From assembly GCA_964479535.1 (NCBI GenBank), contig CAYZMM010000007.1:91903-155902 (forward strand): a stretch of 64,000 nt of DNA, read 5' to 3'. Made by a program: the position numbers and the translations under genes. This stretch comes from S015-6 sp964479535 (lineage in GTDB: Bacteria > Desulfobacterota > DSWW01). Below the pieces are notes generated by a model. The model saw only the letters and a list, made by a program, of their open reading frames with translations, made no database searches and had not been told where the DNA came from. This document shows, piece after piece, positions 1 to 8,575 of the stretch (position 1 is its first letter; each line of letters starts with the position of its first letter).

Positions 1-303
1 CTCCGGGAGCACTACGAAGAGGGGTATCGCTACTATCTGGTCGACTTCCGGAAGTTCCGCCTGAGGCCGCCCTTCGGAAACTCGCCGCAGGGGGAAGTTC
101 TGATGAACATCGAGGAGAGCATCCAGCCGGTCTTCTCCTACCGCCACCCCTGCTACACGAAGGAATGCTACCTGTTCGAACTCAATGTCTTCTTCTGTCT
201 CACGCGCAAGCTGGTACGGGAAGCACACGAAAGGGGGCTGGACGAGATCCTCATCTACGATCTGGAGGACCATTTCAGCCCGACCGGCAGTTCCGAGGGC
301 TGA
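1..303 (+). CDS. C-terminal part of an unrecognised protein (5' end outside window)
   Basis: The frame is open from base 1 and ends at TGA 301-303, giving the last 100 residues of a longer protein. It is mixed and soluble-looking, rich in aromatic and charged residues, with two Cys (in HPCYTKEC) and an acidic C-terminus. There is no membrane segment and I recognise no domain. It lies 48 bp upstream of the molybdopterin oxidoreductase on the same strand and could be co-transcribed with it. An internal ATG at 103 exists, but coding continues upstream of it, so 103 is not taken as the start. Confidence 0.55.
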   Translation, partial: LREHYEEGYRYYLVDFRKFRLRPPFGNSPQGEVLMNIEESIQPVFSYRHPCYTKECYLFELNVFFCLTRKLVREAHERGLDEILIYDLEDHFSPTGSSEG

Positions 304-351
304 CGGGCCGGTCCCGAACCTCGCGAAACCGCCGCTGAAAGGGAACGAGCC

Positions 352-2591
352 ATGGGCGACTGGAAGAAGACGAGTTGTGTGTTGTGCGGGCAGAATTGCG
401 GCCTGGAGGTGCAGGTCGACGGGAACCGCATCGTCCAGGTGCGGGGGGACAAGGCGAATCCCAGGAGCGAGGGGTATGTCTGCCGCAAGGGGATGAATGT
501 GGCTTACTACCAGCACCACGCCCAGCGGCTCACCCATCCTCTCAAGCGTGTGGGCGATTCGTTCGAACGGGTGTCCTGGGACCAGGCCCTGGACGAGATC
601 GCCTCCAGGTTGATCCGGATCGTGGATCGGCACGGGCCCCGCTCCTTTGCCTACATGGGGGGCGGAGGGCAGGGGTGCCACTTCGAGGCCGCCTTCGGCG
701 TCGCCCTGTTGCGGGGGTTGGGCTCCCGTTATCACTACAATCCGATCGCCCAGGAGCTGACCGGTCTCTTCTGGGTGAACGGCCGGGGCCTGGGAAAGCA
801 GTACCTGAGCACCATCCCGGACGATCGGGGGACGGACATGCTGCTGGCCATCGGATGGAACGGCTGGATGAGCCACCAGATGCCGCAGGCCAGGCGGCAT
901 CTGAAGCGGATCTCCGACGATCCGGACAAGCTCCTCGTGGTCATCGACCCGAGGAAGAGCGAGACGGCCCGGCGGGCCGACATCCACCTGCCGATCCGTG
1001 TCGGAACGGACGCCCTGTTCACCCGGGCCATGATCGCCATCATCCTGGAGGAGGGTTGGGAGAACGAGGCGTACATCCGGAACCACGTGAGCGGCTTCGA
1101 CGAGATCCGGTCCTGGTTCTCCGGCTTCGATGTGAGAGCGGCCCTCGAGGTGTGCGGGCTCGACTACGAAGAGGTGCGGGAGGTGGCGCCCGCCTGTTCG
1201 CCAGCCGGAAGTCCTCGATGCACAGCGACCTCGGCATCCTGATGAACCGGCACAGCACGGTCACTTCCTACCTGGAGCTGATTCTGATGGCCGTCTGCGG
1301 CCGGATCGGCGCTCCGGGCGGCAACGTCGTTCCCGGCACGATCATGGCCATGGGGTCTCACTCGGACGGGCGCGACCCGAAGACCTGGCGCACCGCGGCC
1401 ACGGACTTCCCCGCCATCATGGGATACTTCCCGCCGAACGTCATGCCCGAGGAGATCCTGTCGGACAGCCCGGACAGGCTGCGGGCCGTCCTCGTGAGCG
1501 GGGCGAATCCCCTTCGCTCCTACGCGGACACCACCGCCTACGAGAAGGCCTTCGCCGAGCTCGAGATGCTGGTGACCTTCGAGGTGGCCATGTCCGAGAC
1601 AGCGGTCCTGTCCCACTACGTGCTGCCCGTAAAATCCGGGTACGAGAAGTGGGACGGCACCTTTTTCCCCTGGACCTATCCGGAGGTCTACTTCCAGATG
1701 CGACGGCCCGTCATCGAGCCGGAGGGGGAGCCCCGGGAGGAGGGAGAGGTCTACACCGGTCTGGCCGAGCGGCTCGGCCTTCTGCCCGGCCTTCCCGCGG
1801 AGCTCACCGATGCCGCCGGAGGGGACCGGTCCGAATTCGTCCCGGCCCTCATGGGCTTCCTTCAGGAGAACCCGAAGGCCATGGGCGTCACGCCCTTCAT
1901 CCTGGCCAGGACCCTCGGGCCGGCCCTCGGTTCCACCCACCTGGCGGCCCTCTGGGGACTGCTGCAGACCGCCCCGGCCGTCTTCCGCGAGAACGCGGCC
2001 CGTGCCGGGTTCGAACCCGGCCCGAACATGGCCGAAGAGATCTTTCAGGCCCTTCTGGACCATCCGGAGGGGCTGTGGATCGGCAGGGTCGATCCGGGGG
2101 ACAACCTGAAGTCCCTGAAGACCGGGGACGGCCGGGTACAGGTGCACGTCCCCGAACTCGCCGACTGGGTGCAGAGCATCCGGCCCGAGAGCGAGGCGGA
2201 AGCCCTCCGTCGGGACGACGCGTTCCCGTTCATCCTGATGGCGGGCCGCCACACGGACATGAACGCAAACACCCTGATGCGGGACCCGGCCTGGAACGAG
2301 GGCCGTCGTGCCTGCACGGCGGCCATGCACCCGGACGATGCCGCGTCTCTGAACCTGAAAGACGGACAGATGGTTCGCGTCACCACCGAGGCGGGCGCCG
2401 TGGAGGTGGAGCTCGAGGAGACGGAAACGGCCATGCAGGGCCACGTCGTGATCCCCCACGGCTTCGGCCTCGTCTACGGGGGCGAGACGTACGGCGCCAA
2501 CGTGAACCGACTGGCGAAGAGCACACACCGGGACCGGCTCGCCGCCACGCCCTTGCATCGCTACATCCCCTGCCGCGTGGAAGCCGTGTGA
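352..2591 (+). CDS. Molybdopterin-dependent oxidoreductase (DMSO reductase superfamily), with an apparent frameshift near 1188
   Basis: The N-terminus has the [4Fe-4S] motif of this superfamily: Cys9-x2-Cys12-x3-Cys16, then Cys44 in GYVCRKG. A molybdopterin-binding core follows, and the C-terminal molydop-binding domain (around AGRHTDMNANTLMRD and MHPDDAASLNLKDGQMVRV) ends the protein. Codons run in one frame from ATG 352 to about 1188 and continue in another to TGA 2589-2591. Joining them as REVA-ARLFASRK restores a continuous protein of about 746 residues, consistent with one missing base (GCGGCC read as GCGCC). Both halves otherwise look intact, so this is either a recent frameshift or a sequence error. 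The substrate is unknown. No iron-sulfur or membrane subunit is adjacent, so it may be a single-subunit cytoplasmic enzyme; no Tat signal is seen. Confidence 0.8.
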
Positions 2592-2685
2592 ACGCAAGAA
2601 CCTGTCCGGGGCTTCATGCAGCCAAGAAGCACCTGTACATGCCGCTCATGCACGCGGAGTCTTCGGAGATGCAGAGGTAGCAGAG

Positions 2686-3417
2686 GTGAAGCAGAAGAAG
2701 CGGTTTGCTGTACTCAAGGCAGGCACGGCCAATCCCCTCGCCCGGAAGAGGCTGGGGGATTGCGACGAAATGTTCATCAACCTTCTGTCCGAGCCCGGGG
2801 CAACCTGGGAGGTCTACGATGTGGAGCACGGCGTCTTTCCGGAGGATGTCTCCGGGCACGACGGGTTCGTGATCACCGGAAGCCGTTACTCGGTCTATGA
2901 CGACAAGCCGTGGATCCGGGAGCTTCTCGAGCTGGTGCGGGAGATCCACCGCCGTGACATCCGGCTCCTGGGAGTCTGTTTCGGTCATCAGGCCGTTGCC
3001 ACGGCGCTCGGCGGAGAAACAGGGCTCAACCCGAAGGGATGGGACATCGGGTTGAGAGAGCTGACGTTCACGGAGTCTGCCAAGGCCCTTCCCTCTTTTC
3101 GTAATATGCACCATCCGACCCGTATTCTGGTGAGCCACATGGACGCGGTCACCCGAATGCCGGAAGGGGCTGAGCGGCTGGCGTACAGTCCGCGGACGGA
3201 ATCAGAGATGTTCCGGCTCGGACGTTCCGTACTTTCCCTGCAGGGGCATCCGGAATACGATCGGGGGGTGATCGAGGAGATCATCGATCTGCTGGCCGGG
3301 CATTCGATCCTCCCCGCCGACCGGGCCGAAGAGGGCCGGGCCTCCCTGCACGAGGAGCCGGACAACGCCCTCTTTCGAGACCTCCTGAAGGGTTTTCTTC
3401 AGGGTTCCAGCCTCTGA
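2686..3417 (+). CDS. Class I glutamine amidotransferase-like protein (GMP-synthase-type GATase fold)
   Basis: 243 residues covering one GATase1 domain. The nucleophile elbow is GVCFGHQ at about residue 100, and the His-Glu pair is in QGHPEY near residue 187, so the Cys-His-Glu triad is present. The lack of a synthetase domain and the overall pattern match stand-alone GuaA-N-like proteins that act on gamma-glutamyl or related amides. The start is uncertain: GTG 2686 gives the full fold but has only a weak AGAGG-like ribosome site. It follows the molybdopterin gene by 94 bp on the same strand. The physiological substrate cannot be inferred. Confidence 0.75.
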   Translation: MKQKKRFAVLKAGTANPLARKRLGDCDEMFINLLSEPGATWEVYDVEHGVFPEDVSGHDGFVITGSRYSVYDDKPWIRELLELVREIHRRDIRLLGVCFGHQAVATALGGETGLNPKGWDIGLRELTFTESAKALPSFRNMHHPTRILVSHMDAVTRMPEGAERLAYSPRTESEMFRLGRSVLSLQGHPEYDRGVIEEIIDLLAGHSILPADRAEEGRASLHEEPDNALFRDLLKGFLQGSSL

Positions 3418-3423
3418 GCGTTG

Positions 3424-3444
3424 TCAGGGGTCGGGGATCAGGGA
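3424..3444. repeat. Dispersed GATCCCTGA-family repeat, copy 1
   Basis: TCAGGGGTCGGGGATCAGGGA. It is related to copies at 10318-10342, 45512-45533 and 52543-52570. It overlaps the 3' end of the LecA-like gene on the minus strand. Confidence 0.5.
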
Positions 3445-4400
3445 AGCTTCTTTCCGACAAAGGGAACGGCCACGATGACCCCCGTACCTTTCCCCTTCTG
3501 GCCCTGGCTTCCGGCGCAGAAGAGGGTCAGGGTCAGGTTGATGCTCCCCTCCAGGTCCGGGGACTGCGGGCCGGGACCGAACCTTCCCGTGATGTTTTTC
3601 ACGTTGGTGAAGTAACAGGCGCCCAGGACGTGCTTGATCTCCCCCTCCAGGTGCATCACGAACTGCTTCTTGTTCGCGTCGTAGAGGCCTTTGACCGGAG
3701 GGTCTCCCGGCTTCTCCGGATTCCGGATGATCACCTGTGCCTTGTCCACCTCGACCTCGATGACCCTGGAGAGGGCCTGCAGTGCCTCGGCCGTGTCGTC
3801 GGGCAGCTGAATCTGCCCGCGCCCCTGCTTCTGCACCTTCTGCTTCTGCAGTTCCTCCAGGGCGATCACCTTCTTGGTGCCGCCGGCGTTCACGACAACC
3901 TGGTCGTCCTTGAAGGTGACCTCGTAGCGACCGTTCACTCCGGCCGCGGCCGTCTTCTTCACTTCGATCGCGACGTTCAGCACGCCCTTGTTTCCGGGGT
4001 AGGCGGAAAACTTGCCCCGGGTGTTGGCGGTCAACTGCAACGGCCCGCTCTTCTCGAACCGGATTTCCTCGCTGGACCCCACCAGGTACTTCGAGCCCAT
4101 CACGACGGCCACCAGAGCGCCGATCGGGGCGTCCGGAAGCTGGTAGCCCGCGGGGGCGGACGTCCCCGGCTCCCCGTCCGGGCCGCAATAGACGCCCTCT
4201 TTCGGCTTGACGCTCCATTCGCCCGTCGCCTTGAAAGAGACCACGTCTCCGGCCTGAACGAAGAGCTTCGTATTGTTGAGAAGCTTGTCGGCGTGGACCG
4301 CTACGGTCGTCTGCCCGCCTTCTGCCTTGCCTACGCCGAGCGGCAGCACCGGAGCGACCAGGGCCGCTCCGAGCAGGATGAGGGTCATGGGCCTGTTCAT
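3438..4400 (-). CDS. Secreted protein with a LecA (PA-I galactophilic lectin)-like domain
   Basis: 320 residues with an N-terminal signal peptide (hydrophobic stretch about 5-20, cleavage probably after the KAEGG region). Residues about 30-145 follow the LecA-like pattern: VHADK...LFVQAGDVVSFKATGEWSV, then a GPDG turn, then the hallmark LPDAPIGALVAVVMGSKYLVG and a C-terminal strand GVLNVAIEV. Such jelly-roll domains bind sugars through calcium in Pseudomonas LecA. The rest (about 150-320) is unassigned, mostly charged, with an EIKHVLGACYFTNVKNITG strand-like segment. Its location is probably periplasmic or extracellular. The neighbours (MscS, DUF481 barrel) are also envelope proteins on the same strand, 37 bp and further upstream. 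Sugar binding is inferred from the fold only. Confidence 0.65.
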   Translation of the reverse strand: MNRPMTLILLGAALVAPVLPLGVGKAEGGQTTVAVHADKLLNNTKLFVQAGDVVSFKATGEWSVKPKEGVYCGPDGEPGTSAPAGYQLPDAPIGALVAVVMGSKYLVGSSEEIRFEKSGPLQLTANTRGKFSAYPGNKGVLNVAIEVKKTAAAGVNGRYEVTFKDDQVVVNAGGTKKVIALEELQKQKVQKQGRGQIQLPDDTAEALQALSRVIEVEVDKAQVIIRNPEKPGDPPVKGLYDANKKQFVMHLEGEIKHVLGACYFTNVKNITGRFGPGPQSPDLEGSINLTLTLFCAGSQGQKGKGTGVIVAVPFVGKKLP

Positions 4401-4437
4401 GGGTCTGCTCCCTTGCTTCCGTGCTGGATGAACGATC

Positions 4438-5256
4438 TCACGCGGAAGCCATGTGTACCGTTGTCTGGGGGAAGGGTATTTCGATACCCTTCTCGTCGAA
4501 GGCCTCTTTGATTTTGCGCGTGAGGTCGAACCGGACGCCCCAGTAGTCCGCCGCCTTGACCCACGGCCGAACCACGAAGTTCACGCTCGAATCCGCCAAC
4601 TCCGAAACGGCGATCTGCGGCGCCGGATCGACCAGAACCCTTTCCTCCTGCTTCAGGATGCTCTCGATCGTTTCGTACGCATCCTGAATGGAGGAGCCGT
4701 AGCCGATTCCGAAGACCATGTCCACGCGCCGCGTTTCGTTGGCGGAGTAGTTCTTGATGATGTCTCCATACAGCTTGCTGTTCGGAACGATGATCTGCAC
4801 GTTGTCCGGCGTGGCCAGGATCGTGGTGAACAGGTGGATGTCCTTCACCGCACCCATCACGCCCGCGGCGTCGATGAAGTCGCCCACCCGGAAGGGGCGG
4901 AACGCGAGGATGAGAACGCCCGCCGCGAAGCTGGAAAGAGAGCCCTGGAGGGCGAAGCCGACGGCGAAGCTCGCGGCGCCGATGACGGCCACGAAGGAGG
5001 CGGTCTGAATCCCGAACTTGGCCAGGGCGGCCAGGATCGCGAAGGTGATGACCAGGATGAAGATCAGCCTCCCGGCAAAGGAGACGATGGCCGGGTCGGC
5101 CTTGCCCCTCTCGAGGATCCTCGTGACGACACTCCGGCAGATCCCGGCTGCGATGCGCCCGACGATCAGGATGAGAATCGCGCCGATGATCTGCAGCCCA
5201 TAGGTGGTGCCGAAGGCGACCAACTGATCCAAAACGGGCTTCATTTCCATTTCCAT
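4438..5256 (-). CDS. mscS: Small-conductance mechanosensitive channel, MscS family
   Basis: 272 residues, close to E. coli MscS (286). Three N-terminal transmembrane helices are visible at about 15-35, 60-80 and 85-110. The Gly/Ala-rich pore helix TM3 (VAVIGAASFAVGFALQGSLSSFAAG) is the family hallmark. The beta domain follows (RPFRVGDFIDAAGVMGAVKDI, then IVPNSKLYGDIIKNYSAN), and then the cytoplasmic vestibule domain. ATG 5256 is chosen because AAGGAG lies 7 bases upstream; a TTG two codons earlier lacks such a site. The protein releases osmolytes on hypo-osmotic shock in the inner membrane. It lies 43 bp from the DUF481 gene on the same strand. Confidence 0.92.
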   Translation of the reverse strand: MEMEMKPVLDQLVAFGTTYGLQIIGAILILIVGRIAAGICRSVVTRILERGKADPAIVSFAGRLIFILVITFAILAALAKFGIQTASFVAVIGAASFAVGFALQGSLSSFAAGVLILAFRPFRVGDFIDAAGVMGAVKDIHLFTTILATPDNVQIIVPNSKLYGDIIKNYSANETRRVDMVFGIGYGSSIQDAYETIESILKQEERVLVDPAPQIAVSELADSSVNFVVRPWVKAADYWGVRFDLTRKIKEAFDEKGIEIPFPQTTVHMASA

Positions 5257-5299
5257 GACCAATCTCCTTCTCGTTCGAATTCGACGCCAGGAACCGCAT

Positions 5300-6343
5300 C
5301 TACAGGCTGAAATCGTAACCCAGACCGAAGATCAGGGCCGTGTCCGTCTTCTCGAAACCGGGCGAGGGCTTGTTGTCGTACGCCACGTTCGCCTGAAAGC
5401 TCGTGTAGAAGTCCTTCAGGACCGTGAAACGGAGGCCCTGCTCTGCACGCAGGTTCATGTCCGCGAAATCCTCCAGGCTGTAGTATCCCTCCTGAAAGTG
5501 GAAGAAGGCGATCTTGTTCGGGACGACGTCGTAGTCGAAGTCGATCGACCACCTTCCGCCGGCGTAGCTGTTGTCCGGCGCGGTCCGGAAGTTCTCGTCC
5601 ACGTACGAGACACCGAGTTCGAAGCCGAGCTTCTTCCGGACATCTTCCCAGAACTGGTAACCTACTCCTCCGCCGAAGGTGCTCCGCAGGTCCAGGTCCT
5701 TGAAGGGGTTGTAGTCGAAGAGGGTGTTTGCGTACAGATAGAACTTCTGGGTGACGAAGAAGTCGTACTTGGCCGAGCCCCCCGCTTCCCGCGCGGAGAC
5801 CTCGTTGTTGTCTTCCGCGTAGTACCACCTTCCGCGCAGGGTGAAGCGCTGCCGCTTGCTCCTGGCGACGAAGAGGCCGGAGAGGTTCGCGCTCGTCGTC
5901 TCGGTGTTCCCCGTCATGTACGAAGCGCCTGCCTCGACGTTTCCCGTGTAGGTTACAGGAGGCACCACGGGAGGGTTGATGTCCGTTATGGAGGCGGTCT
6001 CGTCGACCGTGACAGGCCCCGCCGTTTGTGTTATCACCTGCACGACACCTTCTTCATCGATCCGCAGGGAACCCTGGAGACGGGTGCCGTCCGACAGGAC
6101 CACCTCGACAGCCGCGTCGGTTCGGATCTTGGCGATCCCATCCCAGGGGAGCTCCAGGGACTCGTTGTAAGGGGTCTTGACGGTCAGCTTCCCCTCTTTC
6201 AGTACGAGGATCTCTCCGGTGATCACGTCCCCGTTCGCCATGGTGACCTCGTCCGCGTGGGCCCAGGGACCGAGGGTGAGGAGGGCGAACCCGACAGCGG
6301 CCGCCAGAAGGCGGGTCTTACCCCTGACCTCATTTCCTGCCAT
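5300..6343 (-). CDS. DUF481 outer-membrane beta-barrel protein
   Basis: 347 residues. A signal peptide (LLAAAVGFALLTLGPWAHA) is followed by an N-terminal beta-rich domain of about 100 residues (DEVTMANGDVITGEILVLKEGKLTVKT). The DUF481 barrel then begins at VTYTGNVEAGASYMTGNTETTSANLSG and ends in the aromatic-terminated strand FGLGYDFSL, as expected for BAM-dependent insertion. The family (YdiY-like) has no established activity. ATG 6343 is preferred over the upstream ATG 6382 because GGAGAG lies 5 bases before it and the signal peptide then has a normal length. Confidence 0.85.
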   Translation of the reverse strand: MAGNEVRGKTRLLAAAVGFALLTLGPWAHADEVTMANGDVITGEILVLKEGKLTVKTPYNESLELPWDGIAKIRTDAAVEVVLSDGTRLQGSLRIDEEGVVQVITQTAGPVTVDETASITDINPPVVPPVTYTGNVEAGASYMTGNTETTSANLSGLFVARSKRQRFTLRGRWYYAEDNNEVSAREAGGSAKYDFFVTQKFYLYANTLFDYNPFKDLDLRSTFGGGVGYQFWEDVRKKLGFELGVSYVDENFRTAPDNSYAGGRWSIDFDYDVVPNKIAFFHFQEGYYSLEDFADMNLRAEQGLRFTVLKDFYTSFQANVAYDNKPSPGFEKTDTALIFGLGYDFSL

Positions 6344-6747
6344 GCGCTCTCTCCGGGTCCATTTCCATCCGCGTACGTTCATGCCTTCGACTCCTTCTCT
6401 GCTCGGTTGCGATCCACTTCAGCCCGACTGCGAAACACCGATCATACTATCAGGATGCAAATGTGTAGAATGCTGTGCGGGACAACGGAGGCAGGACGCC
6501 GACCTTTCGCCGGGGCACATGCCCGTCAGATGCCTGCCGTAGCTCAGAAGTTTCTCAGAAGCCCGACGATTCCGTGCTCGAGCCTTCGCTTCGGCAGGCT
6601 TCGTGCAATGTGCAGGTTCGCATTCAGCGGCGCCTGTATACCAGAAGGGTCAAAGAAATTCAAACAGTTTCCCAAGGGCAGCCGGAGTTGCTCGGGCGGC
6701 GTCCTCTGGTGCAGAAAGCTTTTCTTGTCCCTTGACAAGGTGTATGG
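6344..6747. other. Intergenic region between divergent genes
   Basis: About 400 bp separating the DUF481 gene (minus) from the GTPase pair (plus). It must hold both promoters, but I see no convincing -35/-10 pair. A TTGACA at 6732 has no -10 at the right distance and sits too close to the GTPase start. There is no tRNA, repeat or small ORF with codon support. Confidence 0.4.
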
Positions 6748-8532
6748 TTGTCGGGCGGGGTCGCCGTGGGCGCCCGCTTCCCGATCACGCGTAGAGACCC
6801 CGTCGTGAGCACACAGAACCCTCATATCGCATCCGATTTCCGGGCCGATTCCATCCGTTGCCCCGGACTCTCCGTGCAGGCGGAGAGCCTGGTGCGCATC
6901 GTGGAGGAGGTATCCAAGCGATGGGAGGTTCTGCAGTACGAGACCCCCCGGGCATGCATCTGGGTCGTCTTGATCGGGGGTACGGGGACCGGGAAGTCGA
7001 CGGTCTTCAATACCTTGTGCGGTTTTCCCCTGAGCCAGACGGGTATCGAGCGCCCGAAGACAAGAGGCCCGATCGTTTATGCCCATGAGGGGATGTCCCT
7101 GGAGAAGGGGTTTCCGATTCCCGGCGTAAGGGTGAGGAAAGCCCCCGCCGACGTGTCCGATGGCCGGAGGTTCACGGGGCAGGCGGGTGAAATCCTGATC
7201 GTGGAGCACCGGCGCGAGGAGATCTCCCACTGGATCCTCGTGGACACGCCCGACCTGGACAGCCTGGAGCAGGACCACCGCAGGATGGCGGACGACCTGT
7301 ACCTGATGTCGGACGTGGTGGTCTTCGTGACCAGCCAGGAGAAGTACGCGGACGGGGTTCCATACGCATTCCTTCGTACGATTCAGCAGGACAGGAAGCC
7401 CTTCTTCTTCATCCTGAACAAGGCGGGCGTGGAGACGAGCCCGGAAGACATCGCCTCCGCCCTCGAGGAACACGGAATTCGGATGCCGAAGGACCGCTTC
7501 TGGCTCTTCTCCTACCTTTCGAGTGCCGCACCCGAAGTTCTTCCGGAGAGCGGTGACTTCCACGAATTCTCGACCGCCTTTTCACGCACCCTCTCCCCTG
7601 AGGCGACGGACGACGTGCTGCGGGAGGAGAGAACGCGCAAGGCCCAGGTGCTGGGGGAACGATTGGATGCCCTCCTGGAGGCGTTGAAGCGCGAAGAAGA
7701 GGCTGCGGAGAAATGGGTCGGGAGTCTGGAACGGCTTGTAGGTGAATCCTGTGACGCCTTCCTCCAGGGACAGCAGGAGAAGTTCTCCGAAGAGAGCCGC
7801 GCGTATCTTCAGGCGGAGATCCGCAGCCTGTTCGCCAAGTACGACGTGCTGGCCCGTCCCAGGCGAGCGGTGACCCGCATCCTGACCTCCCCCCTTCGGA
7901 TGCTCGGTCTCCTGAAGAGGCCGGACGCTGTCAGAACGAGGAAGGAGGCCCTCGCGAAGCTTCGCGGGAAGGTGGACCTCTCTCCGGTCAACCGAATGCT
8001 CGATCAGTTCAACCGGAAGGTCCTGGAACGGCTTTCGCCTTCGGATCCTACCGCCCCGCTGTACCGCGAAATCCGAAGGCCGGACATTCCGATCACGGAA
8101 GATGAGGTGAGGGAACGGGTCTGGGAAGAGCAGGAGAAACTGTTTGCGTGGCTTCAGGAGACCTTCGACGAGCTTGCCGAGGGCATCCCGAAGCACAAGG
8201 AGTGGGGCATCTACTCCACCTCCGTGCTCTGGGGCATCTTCATCGTCTCCCTGGAGGCGGGAATCGGCGGGGGGCTGGGGTTCGTGGATGCGGCCGTGGA
8301 TGCGCTGCTGGCGCCGTTTGTGACGAAGGGCGCCACGGAGCTGTTCGCCTACCACGAGCTGCAGACCATTGCACGAGAGCTTACCGAGCGATATCAGGAC
8401 GGCCTGCTCTCCGCGGTCCGGGAACAGCGGGACCGGTACCGCAGGAGGCTGGAGGAGCTGCGAACCGGGCCGGAGACGATGAGCCGCCTCCGGGAATTGA
8501 GGAACACGGTCTCGAAGCTGGAAAGGGGGTAG
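6748..8532 (+). CDS. Dynamin-like GTPase A of a tandem pair
   Basis: About 594 residues. The P-loop GGTGTGKST (77-85), G3 motif DTPD (166-169) and G4 motif NKAG (224-227) define a large GTPase of the dynamin/YfjP-like group. The rest is helical with long charged segments (about 300-460) and one amphipathic/hydrophobic stretch near 490-530 (VLWGIFIVSLEAG...VDAAVDALLAPFV) that could touch membrane. It shares the signature VFVTSxEKYAD with the next gene, so the two are paralogues. Start: TTG 6748 is the longest frame; GTG 6805 is an alternative. It is separated from its partner by 43 bp, so an operon is likely. Bacterial dynamin-like proteins often come as such pairs and remodel membranes. That role is inferred. 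Confidence 0.75.
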   Translation: MSGGVAVGARFPITRRDPVVSTQNPHIASDFRADSIRCPGLSVQAESLVRIVEEVSKRWEVLQYETPRACIWVVLIGGTGTGKSTVFNTLCGFPLSQTGIERPKTRGPIVYAHEGMSLEKGFPIPGVRVRKAPADVSDGRRFTGQAGEILIVEHRREEISHWILVDTPDLDSLEQDHRRMADDLYLMSDVVVFVTSQEKYADGVPYAFLRTIQQDRKPFFFILNKAGVETSPEDIASALEEHGIRMPKDRFWLFSYLSSAAPEVLPESGDFHEFSTAFSRTLSPEATDDVLREERTRKAQVLGERLDALLEALKREEEAAEKWVGSLERLVGESCDAFLQGQQEKFSEESRAYLQAEIRSLFAKYDVLARPRRAVTRILTSPLRMLGLLKRPDAVRTRKEALAKLRGKVDLSPVNRMLDQFNRKVLERLSPSDPTAPLYREIRRPDIPITEDEVRERVWEEQEKLFAWLQETFDELAEGIPKHKEWGIYSTSVLWGIFIVSLEAGIGGGLGFVDAAVDALLAPFVTKGATELFAYHELQTIARELTERYQDGLLSAVREQRDRYRRRLEELRTGPETMSRLRELRNTVSKLERG

Positions 8533-8575
8533 GATCCGCCTTTCGGCCGCAGTTCTCCTGCACTCGAGGTTCGTC

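Noticed and set aside
1164..2597. Long minus-strand open frame opposite the molybdopterin gene
   Set aside because: It mirrors the GC-rich codons of a well-supported plus-strand gene and has no domain or ribosome site.
6732..6760. TTGACA as promoter of the GTPase pair
   Set aside because: No -10 at 16-18 bp and it lies too close to the start codon.
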